From: Podospora pseudocomata
Lineage: Eukaryota > Ascomycota > Sordariomycetes > Sordariales > Podosporaceae
Assembly: GCF_035222375.1 (NCBI RefSeq)
Contig: NW_026946365.1
Coordinates: forward strand, 1,240,001-1,304,000
Direction of reading: 5' to 3'
Length of the DNA: 64,000 nt
The notes below the pieces were generated by a model. It saw only the letters and a list, made by a program, of their open reading frames with translations. It was not told where the DNA came from and did no database searches. The position numbers and the translations under genes were made by a program. Below, one piece after another: positions 34,230 through 46,100 of the stretch; the first letter of the stretch is position 1; each line of letters opens with the position of its first letter.

Positions 34230-36338
34230 CAAACTTACAAGGATCACGACGATCTCCCTTTTCTTTTCTGTCCCCCTTGTATTCTTGCGCTTTGTTGTTG
34301 CAAGGCCGCCGCCCTGTAAGATTGACAACAACGGGGGAGAAAAGCTATACCTACACTGGCAATTTTTGCGGATGATACGTTGGGTTGGGAATTACCCAGG
34401 GTTAGCTATAACTTTAATACCTTTTGGTTGAATGTCTTGGCATTTTTCTTTCACGACTTCCCCAAAAAAACAATTTCTCCATATTGCGGAAGAAAATGGT
34501 TATCGATCGGGACAGCTTCGGTCTGAACAGACAGATCGAGCGACGATCATTTCCAATTTCTCTTCCATTTTGGGGGGCGGGGACATTCTTCAATATCCAC
34601 AGCGTGTACAACGGCCTTGGTTTATGAATGGATCGAGTCAACAAAATCAAGTCCGGGGTAAGGTACCTACCTAGACAGGTTGTATACGCCGCGGAGGAGG
34701 CATGAATGACAGCTTTGCCTTTCTATTACATACATACACCTTTCCAAAACCCCACGAAGCTACTGCGAGGTACTGTACCTGAAAAAAAAAAAATCCCGTT
34801 CCAACGGCTCCTCGTGATGCATGATCTTGAAGCAGTTTGCTAGTTAGCGTGTCCACCAGCTGCCCAACGGTTTGTGGATTACCTCCCTTCAAAGTCCTTG
34901 TTTCTCATCATCAAGCATCGTCATTGATCGGTTTGGTTTGGAAAACCGCCCCAGAATCCTTCGTGGCTCTCTCCAGATCGACCATTGGGCTCCAAGCGTC
35001 AACACCGATCAACAATGCAGAAACGTCTTCACGATCGGGCCGTTGTGGGATGAACCACCCCCCCTAAACCAAAGCTGTGCAAAGTGATCAGCAAGATGGC
35101 TGTTAAACTCCACAAATCCTCTCCAGCTCGTGTCAGGCCTCTCTGTCAGATCGGATAGGTCCAACAACTGGCCGCCGTTCATTTTAGGGGAGCTAAGGAA
35201 CGAAACCTTCCAGCCGCCGTTGAACTTAGCTATCCGGCCGAATTCTTTCTTCTCTCATCATCAATGACGAAATTGGTTCCCTTCTTGTTGACAGTGATGA
35301 TGAAAATGATTGTGATCTTCCCATCTTGCACATCTCAATCCTCCCCTAACCTATCTCCGGCGCTATTCACAATTCACAACAACCTGCCCTATGTAGACCA
35401 CCAAAAAGATACCCCCCAGTCCCGGTCTCCATCTGGGCCTAGGTCCCTGAGATGGTATGACCGAGAACGTACGGAGGGGGAAAAAAAATTAGGGCTAGTC
35501 TAATGTCTGTTCACCGTTTTTGTCCCTTTCCCCTGCTGTTTCCAGGGGATGTCGGTAGCAGTGGCGGCCCAAGTCTCTGCCTGCCTGTTGTCCACCCAAT
35601 CCCTTCTGGGATAATTGAACAAACCCAAAACCAGTAGCAGCGCAATGTGGAGATCTGGGCTTGCTTGCCTGTCGGTCACCAGCCAAGCTTGTAAACCCTC
35701 AACGGCCAGTGATTACTCGCCCACTTCCAAGGTAAAAAAAAAACATCATCACCGAAACCAGCCGAACAAGTAAAAATGTATGTGCAAATCCCCTCACCAA
35801 CTTCGCCCAGAGGGCTCAGCGGTATCGTCATATGTATTAAGACTCTCTCGCTCTCTCTCCTTGCAGCCAGAGCCACATCGTCAGTTGGTAATTATTATAC
35901 ATGGTAATCCACATCGCTTTTTCCTTTCCTTCATGCGCTCATGTCATCCAACCTCCCTGACAGAAAGTCGTTCCCCCCACAACCCATCAAATCAATAGAG
36001 TATATGCATGTTATCCAAGAATGAACCCTTGCAGACCAAAGCAAGAAGAAAAAATGTACAAAGTAAAAATGAAAATAACAAAGGAAAAGAATAATGTAAA
36101 ACAAGGGACCAATTCGTATGGACGGGGTATCATCAGTATAAACACAGGTTTGTCGACAAAGGAAAAGAAAAAAAGAACAAAAAAACCCAGGGGAAGAAAG
36201 CCATTCGCTATGCAAAACCTTGCAAGTCCCGTCTTTTGTTTTTGTTTGCCCCTCATCCAAAGTCGTGTTTTTTTTTTGGTGTTATTGCTCAAGAGTCTTG
36301 TTCTTTGGTCTGGGACTCGCAGGTGGAGCATCCCCGAA

Positions 36339-37424
36339 CTAAGGGAGGGATGGGTCAACCAGGTTGGAGACTGAAAGTCTGTTGACTCTTTCCTCAATTC
36401 TGCTGACGGCGCTCAGTCCGGGGTCGCTCAGCTTGAAAGTGGAAGCCGGGGCGTTGGGAGAGCTTGGGGCAGTAAGAGGGTGGTAGTGCTGGCGGCCGGT
36501 GGAGTAGTCATTGGTCTGGGGAGCAGGAGCGCCATAGGCAAGAGGCTGTCTGGGGTAGTCGCTGCGGGGGAAGACGGGAGACATGTTGAGTCTGAAGTCT
36601 GGGGAGTGGATTGGGTGAGCGGCGTCGGTGAGAGATGGCAGCTTGTTGCTGTTGTTGCCGTTGTTGCTGTTGTCCGCGGCAGAGGCAGAGGTCTGGTAAG
36701 AGTACACTCCATCCTCGGGGGCTGTCTTGAGAGGAGCAAGCATGGTACTCTCGGGCCTCGAGTCGTAGTAGCGCTGCGGTGGGGATGGCGCCTGGGGTGA
36801 GGCTCCGTAGTGGGATCCGTTGTCCGACATCAGAGAGGGGGCCGCCTCCGAGTCGGGAGAGTAGACGGGGGAAGGGATGGGAGTCTCGAGCCCGTACTGG
36901 GCATCGTGCATGGAGGATGGGTGAAGAGGCGGCACCGGAGGTAGAGGTCTCTGGGAAGCCATGCCGTGGGCCTGGCGAAGGGGAAGGGGCCGCGAAGGGA
37001 GGGGGGCCATGGGCGACATGAGCGGAGATACCTCGCGGCCGTGATACTGGAGCGAGGTGGTGGTCATTGTGGCCTTGCGCTTGTCCTGTCTCTTTCTGCG
37101 GTTCTGGCTCCCGTTCCACCAGTTCTTTACAGCGTTGTCGCTGCGGCCGTGGAGACGTCTGGCAATATCGGCCCACCGCTTGCCAATTTGTTGGACCATG
37201 GTCTCAATGATGACGCCTTCCTCGGGCGTGATGGGGTCGTGGTTGAGAGTAGGCTTCAAGTTCTGGTGATATCTTTCGCGGCACTGCTTTGGTGTTCTGG
37301 AGCCGAGGGCATTGGAGATGCGTACCCAGTTCAAGGGACCCTGGTGCTGGACCAAAGACATGAGGTAGGCGTCCTCATGGGCAGACCAAGGGCCTCTTCT
37401 GTGGTTGTTAGATGGGGCAGTCAT
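36339..37424 (-). CDS. flbD: FlbD/RCA-1 R2R3 Myb transcription factor
   Basis: A single-exon 361-aa protein from the chosen start (MTAPSNNHRRGPWSAHED). An in-frame opening extends to 37742, but FlbD proteins begin just before the first Myb repeat (NHRRGPWS), so the upstream part is taken as leader. R2 spans about residues 8-58 (PWSAHEDAYLMSLVQ, NWVRISNALGSRTPKQCRE, RYHQNLKP). R3 spans about 59-110 (NHDPITPEEGV, GKRWADIARRLHGRSD, NAVKNWWN). A basic tail (RRKRQDKRK) follows, then a Ser/Pro-rich activator-like region and a conserved C-terminal end (SRIEERVNRLSVSNLVDP). A. nidulans FlbD promotes asexual development; Neurospora RCA-1 is its orthologue but is dispensable for conidiation. It stands alone between gene-poor stretches of more than 10 kb, which suggests extended regulation. 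Confidence 0.93.
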   Translation of the reverse strand: MTAPSNNHRRGPWSAHEDAYLMSLVQHQGPLNWVRISNALGSRTPKQCRERYHQNLKPTLNHDPITPEEGVIIETMVQQIGKRWADIARRLHGRSDNAVKNWWNGSQNRRKRQDKRKATMTTTSLQYHGREVSPLMSPMAPLPSRPLPLRQAHGMASQRPLPPVPPLHPSSMHDAQYGLETPIPSPVYSPDSEAAPSLMSDNGSHYGASPQAPSPPQRYYDSRPESTMLAPLKTAPEDGVYSYQTSASAADNSNNGNNSNKLPSLTDAAHPIHSPDFRLNMSPVFPRSDYPRQPLAYGAPAPQTNDYSTGRQHYHPLTAPSSPNAPASTFKLSDPGLSAVSRIEERVNRLSVSNLVDPSLP

Positions 37425-38920
37425 GATGTGGTTGTTGGTGTAGTGAGACAGAGCAGCCGAAGCACAAGGGTGAGCGGTGCTATTGTCGGGGTGGTAGTAA
37501 AGCATGTAGAAGTCTGGAGAGTGGTGTTTGATGGGTGGTGATGTTGGTGGTGATGTTGATGATGAAGTTGTCTGATGGTGGATGAAGCTGTACAATGGTT
37601 CGACGAGGAAGGAGGAGGAGGAGGAGGTCTGATAAGTATCATTCCCAGAGTGTGAGCACAGAGACCCAAGAGGGAACAACAAGCGAACTGGCAAGCAGGC
37701 CACGGCTTGGCTCTGGATGGTACTTGGGACCGGGTCTGTCACTTGTGGGGACGCTTGTGGGTGCTGCTAAACCAGGTGGAGGAGGGAACTTCGGTGCAGG
37801 GACATGGGTACCACCAGCAAGCCTCAAGAAACGGGGGCAGGGGCAGTTGGGGGGGGAGCCGTCCACAAACAGGCCCCGGTCTCCTGCACCCCTGTTCCTG
37901 GGCCCAGCTCTGGGCGGGCTGCTTGCTGCTGGAACAGAGCAGAGCAGCAAAAACAGGACAGCGCTCATCAGCGCCAGCACACGACACGACGAAACGATGA
38001 AACGACTCCATCTGTAAGGTACCTGCCTACACTTGTCGTCTTCCCGCTTGAGCTACGATAGAGCCTGGCGCCACAACAAGGTTGAGAAATATCCGTACCC
38101 GTTCATCAGTGACATGTGGAATCTCCAACGTCCCTCATTTGATGTCAATGGGGGTGTGGCGCCGCCTGCCTCGTTGAGCTGTCGACGGCGTGTATACTCT
38201 AAAACCTTCACAGTGCTGGTGAGAGCTGTGGAGGAAAGACAGGTAACTCGGGGGGGTGGGGGTGAGGCCAGATGTACTTTCCAGAGGTACCTCCTGGCCG
38301 TCCCGAATTGAGTTCGGTACGTCCGAGTTTCCAGATATTCTGGCGGTTGGCTAGCCGCAAATGGCAGCGGCAAGGGTATCGGAGAGTTTAATTGATGCGG
38401 TTTGATGTGGCTTGAGAGGTACGTACCTCCACCATCGCCATCGCCTTCGACGCCGACATGGACAGTAGCATCGGCAGTGACTCCAGCAAGAAAAGAAGGT
38501 TCAGGGGATTCCGCAAGTGTGCAGTGTGCATTGTCAGGCGAGCAATTTTGCCTGGAGCACCATGTGCTGCAGTGCAGTCCCGTCGCCGTCGATTTTGATG
38601 CGTTGGATGTGGTGATGGAAAAGACAGCATAACGGTATAGATGATTCTTGTATTGCGGCGTCGCAGCCGTGGGATTATTATTGGGATCCCGGTCTCTTAA
38701 CCGTACCTTATTATTACCGTATTACTGGACGCTGTGTACGCTGTGTATCGTCCGTCACCGCGGGGAGCAAGGATGGCACAGGGATCTCATCTCAGCTGCC
38801 CCGTGCCGGCCTTGTCTGCTTTGATGATCGCTGGCAGGGGCCTGTTCGCAACCAACACCACCACTTCACTCACACATCAATCACATCACACACTTTTTTG
38901 CATCACGGACCACCTCTTGT

Positions 38921-38947
38921 CACTCTCACTCTCACTCTCACTCTCAC
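38921..38947. repeat. CACTCT hexanucleotide repeat
   Basis: Four and a half copies of CACTCT followed by degenerate CACCCACACTCACAC sequence. It is intergenic, about 1.5 kb upstream of flbD. Confidence 0.8.
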
Positions 38948-41900
38948 CCACACTCACACCTCACCGTCGATGAGAATCCTCCGATCCACCGATGATGACT
39001 GCCGCCTCTGCCCCTCCTAGTGGATATGGGTCCAGACTCCTTATACTCAAAGCTTGCCGAGTAGTCGTGCTGCAAAGTGGGCCGATTTGCCTTCCCCTCT
39101 GGCTGATAGCTCTGAGTGGTTTTTGTTAGGACGGCGCCGTCCCCTTGCTGGCAGCACATCATTTCACCTGACAAGTGAGAAGCTTCTTCATCGAGGTCGA
39201 TCTTCCTCAGCGGGCGCAACGCCGTTCGAAACGGTAACCAACGTCTGAATCAGGACCTGCACCTACCTGACTACAAGGAGACAATACATGACCCTAGGTC
39301 CAGTGGCTTGCAGGAAATGGCTTGTCCCATCTGTAGGGGATTTTCAAGTCTGTTGGGGGGTAGGTAGTGTAGAGGTTGCCGTCTTCGGCAATCCCCAAGA
39401 TTTGCCAGTCCCGTTCCACCAAGCTGAACCCATCCACACCATTTTTCTCTTAAGACATATATTATGGCCCGGGGGTTCTTGGAGCAGAGGGCTTCCAAAA
39501 CCACTCTCGCGCGACGCAATACAGTATCATCGCGGCTCGCATTAGGTATCATGTAGCAGGGCCGCTATTGTGCAGTGTCGGTTGAGCCAATCCGCCCCTC
39601 CTTTTTGATGATCCTCGTGGAGTCGGCATGGGATGAACTCGCATACGGCCGTCCCGTTTCTGGTTCTTTCTTGGGAGGTCCCTCGTTCCAGAAGGGACGA
39701 AAAAGGCCTCAAGATGCAGACAGAGCACACCACACCTTTCACAGGCGCGCGCATCCAGTACCGGCCCGCATTCTTGCAGTGTACGAGACCTAGAAGTTGG
39801 TGTAGCCACACAGGGCTGACACTCGATCCGGAGATGGCGGGCGCCTCCATGCGGGCATCTTCGGGGGGGAGGCTCTGGAAGGCGGCGACAACCATCAGCA
39901 GCCGGGGGATGGCATGGCAAGATCGTGATGTTCTTTTGCCCCCCCTGGTTTCCATATCTGGACAGAGAGCCTCATGATGCTCGTAAATCTCTCCACCGCA
40001 ATAACCAGTTCAGATTGTTGTTCCTGCAGAGAGAACCCAATCAGTGCTGATACGTGTCATTCCTCAACGGCTGAGATGGCGGTGACAACGTGATCAAACA
40101 CTCGAGACAGCGAAAAAGAAACAAGTGTCGAGCAAATGGGATTGCTGGGTAGCATCCCTCGTCATCCCCATGACGGCCTCGTCCCAAGCTGCTGGGGCGC
40201 GCCAGTGGCTAGCTCCCATGATTAGCCAACCCGGTGAACCAGATCGTCGGACTCCTCAGGTGCGCAATAATTCCCGTTGGAATTATTTGAGGGCTGATAT
40301 GATATAGGGCCAGCATGTAGCAAATATGGGCGAGGGGTCCTATCTGTTGTGAGCGCCAGTGGGTGGTATTCTTTTCGCTTACTGATTCAGAAAGACGCTC
40401 CTGAAGCTTGATATCCAAGGGAGGGGCTCTTCGCTAAAAAGGGGTGAAAACCGCAAGTCGGTCGCCAGTCGATGGTACTGTTGCTGTCAAATGGTAGCGG
40501 CCGAGATCTGGGGTTAAGCTTCAAATCCCAGCGAGCCGGTCTGTGCTGATCCTGAGCGGGTGGCTTTTCTTCAGCGACCCATCCACTTGGGTACCCGACC
40601 GGCTAAATGCATTGGAAGGGGGTAGGGGTGCATGGACTTTGCAACGGCGCTTAGTGTAGCTTTCTGCTCTATCCTCCAACGTAGCTTCGTAGCCTCTCGG
40701 CGCTGGTTTGAACCTCGTTCCTGACGTTACATCCAGCAATCAGACGGCAGCGACCGCGGCACTCTCCCGAGCAGTCTTCTTCTGACCCAGACGGGAAACC
40801 AGATCGCCGCGACTCCAGCCCACCCACCACATTCGAGCAGTCTTTGGGACCAGTACTGGAGGAGGGATGGCACGGACCGGCGATCGTCAGTTGCTCGAGA
40901 TCTGCCCTGACAACCCCCCTCCGTTATCGAATCACCTCGCACAACATCAGGAGGAACGGCGATGGCGGTGATATGATATGCAGATCCCGAGGGGAATGTC
41001 GATTATCTGCGCAAATAATAAGTTGTTGGTCTGGCAAGTCTCTGGAAGTATGTTTGGCAGAGCCTCTCTGGTTGTCCATGTTTCACCTTTCTGATTCGGA
41101 TAAGCAGAGCGACGACACCTCGTTTATCACATACCGCAAGCGAACCGAACCCACTGGCAGTCCCCAATCCCGTACCATACCACACCACAAGGTGTCTTCC
41201 ACACCGCTATAATTAAATCTTTGGGGTATAACGGCTGCCAGTTATAGCTCTGGGCGCGGGGGTTGTACATGGACTGATACTCTTCACACACAACCCTCAC
41301 ACAAGCGACACCAGGCTATGTATGTACGATTATAGGAGAATATCATCCGTGCAGCACATTAGCACCTTTCCCGCCAACTTGGGAACGAACCATGATGCGA
41401 TGCGAGGACACCCCGATGGCCCGAACGACAAACTTCCGAAGATTTGCGCGCCGGTAGCACCAGAAAACCCTTTGAACTGCAAACCAATATGCTGTGACGC
41501 TGTAACAGCTGCCGCTGCCGCTGCTGCCGTCGTCTTCATAGGCAAGTAACAGCCTTTGATGATCTGATCTGATATCAGTACAGTACTGTACTGTCTGTAA
41601 AACCCAACCGTTCGGGTAGGCGTGCGGGTGAAACGGACCCGAAGCAACTTCCCGCATGTTTGAACGTCTCCGCTTCGTCAAGCTCTCGCTGCAACTACAA
41701 AGTTCCTCCTCACAACGTCAGAGTAGACAGCGCAGCAATCCGCCAAGATTGGACACATCGTCCTTGCAAATCTCTCGGGTGGTCAGCTGGGCGGTTCAAC
41801 GGGGGCCCTTGCTACCGTGGTATCGCATCTCTTTCTCCCTCAGACACACACACACGATGCAAAAACCGCCAAGCACGCCAAGACACCTATCCTTGCCCCT

Positions 41901-43144
41901 CTTCTCGTTTGGTATCCCCCGATGTTGCGATACTCCAGACACAGACCTTGGTTTCGTATACCAACGAGGCTCCCAGATCGTGGGGAGAGGGGTCAAATAT
42001 CTTGGACCTCTGTACGAGCGGTGGACTTGTCATTTTTCCTTGTTGCTGGCTTGCATGATCTTCCCGTGCGTAGTGTAGCAACCTCGCAATTACTCGCTAT
42101 CTTATTCGCCAGCAAGGTGGAATACAGTCATCTCACACACACTGAGCGATGTTCCCAAGGGCTTTTTTCTTTCCATCTAGATACCACAAGCAGCAGGGAA
42201 AATAATACCCTTGTCTTGCGGTATCCGCGCTCCCGAGGGGTCTTTTTATTTCACAACGGCATGCAAGCAGCCGGTATTGCTTACAGAGATCCAGCCGGTA
42301 GCCCCACCGCCGTCACCATCACCGTTCAGATGATATGTAGATACGTACCTCATCCTTCACCCTCTCTTCACCAGCCACACCCGCCACACGCCCCATCCCC
42401 TCGGGCTCCTAGCCGCCTCCAGCTGGAAGATAAGGCTCACCTCCCCGTTGGCTGGAGGGGAAAGAAGGAGGAGGGTCAACCGACGAACCGGGCCCCCGGA
42501 TGTCTGGCAGCGCCCCGAAATCGAATGCCCACCACCCTCCTCCTCATGATCATCCCCTCCCTCCCCCCGTAGCTGCAAGTCTGTCCCAGCGGCTCGGGCA
42601 CCACCCTACTCCGCAATGTGGCTAAAGCCCGACTCGGCGACCTTTTATTTTATTTTTTCTTCAGAGGGGGGGAAGAAGCGATTCGTCCTAGCGTTGACGC
42701 AAAAGAGTAACGCAAAAAACCGTTGTCACACAGCGTCGGGTCCAATCATGTCGGAGGGATCTTCAAGGTGGCGTTTTCTCTTGTCTTTTGGTTGCCCAGG
42801 GGGCCCCTGGTGAGGGGGACTAACTGGTATTGGTAATCGCTAGCGAACGGTTCAGCTGAGGCTTTGCGACGCCATTTTGTAGGATGGACTTGCCGTTTTG
42901 GATGGGAGCATGGAGAGATGGATTGGTGATTGTTGTTGGGGGGGAGTGGATAGCTATGGATATGGATATGGGGGTAGGGGAGGGGGTTTGTTTTGTGGTA
43001 TGTTTGAGGTTTGTGTGTCTTTTTGGGAGTATTTTGTTTGTGTATGTTATATTTTCTGAGGTGGGTGAGAGAGAGGAGTGAAATGCTGATATGTTTCACC
43101 CCTTTTGGACGACACTGTAACACCTCTTTCTCTTTTTCGTTCGA

Positions 43145-43179
<35 letters not shown>

Positions 43180-43195
43180 ATATCATCACCACCAC
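43145..43195. repeat. ATC trinucleotide microsatellite
   Basis: A pure CAT/ATC run at 43145-43179 with imperfect copies to 43195. It creates an artificial poly-Met frame on the minus strand that is not a gene. Confidence 0.9.
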
Positions 43196-46100
43196 TTAAA
43201 ACCTCTCCAGAGTTCTATGCTCCAGCAAGCGTTGCGCGCACAACATTGGGACGTCAAATCTCTCAATAATTCGGATATCCTCCCGGCCGACGTTCCAAAA
43301 CCCTAGAATTCTCAGGTTAATAAACGGGACGGGATGTTTACCTACCTACCTATATGGTACACTACTATTCATGTACGGAACATCCCCTCAGACAGTTATT
43401 CCCTCTCTACGAATGTAACACTGCACGTTGGATATGTATGTATTCTCGAAATAGTAGCGGGAAGAAAATAAGTGGACAAAATCCCCCTCCCCCCGCCCCC
43501 AGGGTTCAATAGTACAAACCCGGCACCAAGTTTCTCTCTTGTCCTTCCCGCTACCACCTGCATTTACAAGAGGTTGGTTGAGCCTCGGTATGTGGATATA
43601 GGTACCGTATGTACTGTAACTTATACCCCCAGCCATTTTATTCAACGTCATACCGGCAGGACAAAATACATATCGAACGGCAAACACGGCTGGGGATGAC
43701 TAGCAGTAAAAATGTCCAGCCCGGAATGTGAAAATGCAAAGCAAGTTGAAATGCAGATTGGCAAAAATGCAACGGGAACAATGATTACCAGCCAGTCGAT
43801 CGGGGGTTTGTTGAGCTGGACAGGGGTGTCAAACCCGCCGCCGCATCTACAAGCAGTGACGAAAGCGTTCACATCACCGATTCTGCTGTCCGTCTGTCTC
43901 TTCCTGCAAAGAATTTCTTCGTTTTACTGCCATGTTGGGATGTGACGAAAAAAAAGTCTGAATCGGCCGAGCTGGGTTGGGTCAGTTAAACCATGACCTC
44001 GGGCATGCGGAACAGAGACTGAGATACCCACCTACCTTACCTATTCCAAGTCAACAACGGCTTCCCATGGTTTTCTTTTGTCTCTTCATGATGTATATAC
44101 AACAACTCGGTGAAAGCCAAGGCATTATATGCCTGTCTTGACCCAGATAACCTCCCTTCTCTTGCCTCGATCCTTTTCAAACGCCCGCCGTTGGGGAAAG
44201 AAAAGCAAGTGAGACAGGAAAGAACTGGTAGTCTCCTTCCTATTGGTAGCTGCTCCTATTATTCACCGACAAACACACAACACCTGGGTACATCCCCGCT
44301 TCGAGAACCCAAAAAAAACAAGCTCCGAGACATTTTTTTCTCTCTCTGTGTGTGTGTTGTGTTCCAAAGTGGCTTGAGAGGTCAACGGTCGTCGGTAAAA
44401 GAGACACCGAGGAGAAGAACAGAACAAAAGCCAAAAGTCTCACGAAGAGGATCTCACTTGTTGTATTCTGTACCACATGTGGGTGGTGGTGAGACAAAAA
44501 AAACGGTGGTGGGCTTTTCGGTTTTCTGAGGCTCGCAAAAAAGCTAAAGCCCGAGGCCGGGGGAGACCTGTTGAGGAAATACCCCCCTATGGCCAGGCTA
44601 CAGCTGAACTTGAGAGCTGTGGGCGGTAGTCCAATTCCAGCTGTCCCAAGTTCTCAGCTGGACGGACTGTTACAATGCTTGTATTCCCTCTGTCATTCTC
44701 CTCGGAAAACGATGGGAAAACTGCCCGTGTTCTTTCCCAAACAAGATCATGTGTGTTGACGAAAAAGCAGGATTTTTTCTCTTCTAGCCCAGCAAACCAG
44801 CAAAACCGTCACCTATTTTGGACATCCTCTCCTCTGACGTGGCTCCTGCAACCACCATATCTTAATCTATTCCAGCGGCAGCGCTTCGCTTTCGTGTTTG
44901 ATCCCCTGCCGGGCGGGCTACTGGTCACCGGGAACGGTCAACAAGACCTGAAAGGACATCGATTTCCTGACCACCCACCTCTTCCTCCCCCCCAAAATTC
45001 CTTTCCGAGAAGAGGGGTGCCGGATCCCAAAGCGGGACATCATCCTGCTTCCTGCATGTCTCTCTTCCTGCCTCGTTTGATGAAATAAATAATGGGGTCT
45101 TATTTGGAGATATTCTCTTGGCCTGCTTCCCCTGAGGCCAGGCTGGGCGGCAGCTGGAGCTTGATGGCGGAATATCGTCTTTCAAGTGCACTTTTGCCAC
45201 CCACACTCGCATCTGGTGAAGCTCGCGTAGGCAGGTTAGGTCTGGGAGTGAGACAGTTGACGACAATGAGCATTGTTTGAATGCAAGAGTGAGCATATCC
45301 GGAATGTTAGGCGTCATCGACACCCGCGGTCTGAGATTCAAGTACGTACCGTGCTCTCGGAACCGTTATGAGACACATAAAGCTTGAGTAGATGTTGAGC
45401 GGGTGACCGGTCTATTGATAGGCAGACACAAAATTCCGAGAAGCGATAGGATAATGGGATATCGTGATCATGTAAACGGCGAAGTAAGGGATAGAAGGGC
45501 ATCCATAGTCGCCAGCAACATGTCATGGCCGGTACTGCAGCCGAGAAAAGGTGGAATGGCCGGCGATACGCTTCCAGCTTTTATTGACAACTCATCCTGA
45601 CTGCATCTAAGAGTATGCAGGTTGTGGGCTCGGTTAGCGAGCACGACAAGCAAACAGTTCTCGTTTTCTCTTCGCCCAGGTTACTCACCTCTTGTCCTTC
45701 ATCGACCCAGTAAAGTCCGCATATTAGACCCGGGGACAGAAAGAACGCCGTGGCGTCTCGATCGACCCAGGCCATTCCAGTCCCAGCTGTAGAATAACGG
45801 CGTAAAACGGTCAGCTAGCCCCCAGTCCCCCCTTTCGCGCCCGCTGGCCTCGTTCTGGACCCCGACTACCACCTGAATTGCCGGACAGGCCGGGCTTCCG
45901 GGGAAGTAGGGAGGAGGTTCTTGTCCAACACACCATCCGCAAAGGCTGACACTGCAACGGTTGAGTCCGGCAAGCGGGAACGAACTGGAACTTGGGAACT
46001 TTTGATTCAGAGTATGTCAGAGGATTGAGTATGTACTACACATCCATTCTGACAATTCTCGTCAACCCGAGTGGCCGGATCGACGAAGAGGAGGAGTCGA

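Larger units (their letters stand above)
24574..36338. other. 11.8-kb gene-poor region between convergent genes
   Basis: The region lies between the 3' ends of the 656-aa gene (+) and flbD (-). I find no coding region with recognisable domains. Seen inside: 16-bp tandem repeats at 24901-24949; a TG microsatellite at 27407-27447; a CA run at 34209-34229; homopolymers T26 (31778-31803), T22 (31958-31979) and A19 (32482-32500); and many shorter A/T tracts. Some Ser/Pro-rich minus-strand frames at 29396-29886 are adjacent but lie in three different frames. Composition is not strongly AT-rich, so there is no obvious RIP-mutated transposon. It may hold non-coding RNAs or eroded sequence; I cannot decide. 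Confidence 0.4.

Noticed and set aside
25200-36300. RIP-mutated transposon island
   Set aside because: The region is not consistently AT-rich, and I saw no transposase, reverse transcriptase or terminal repeats.
41817-42572. 251-aa plus-strand frame
   Set aside because: His/Pro/Ser low complexity in a pyrimidine-rich stretch with no domain.
42746-43195. Minus-strand frame starting with a poly-Met run
   Set aside because: Artefact of the ATC microsatellite.
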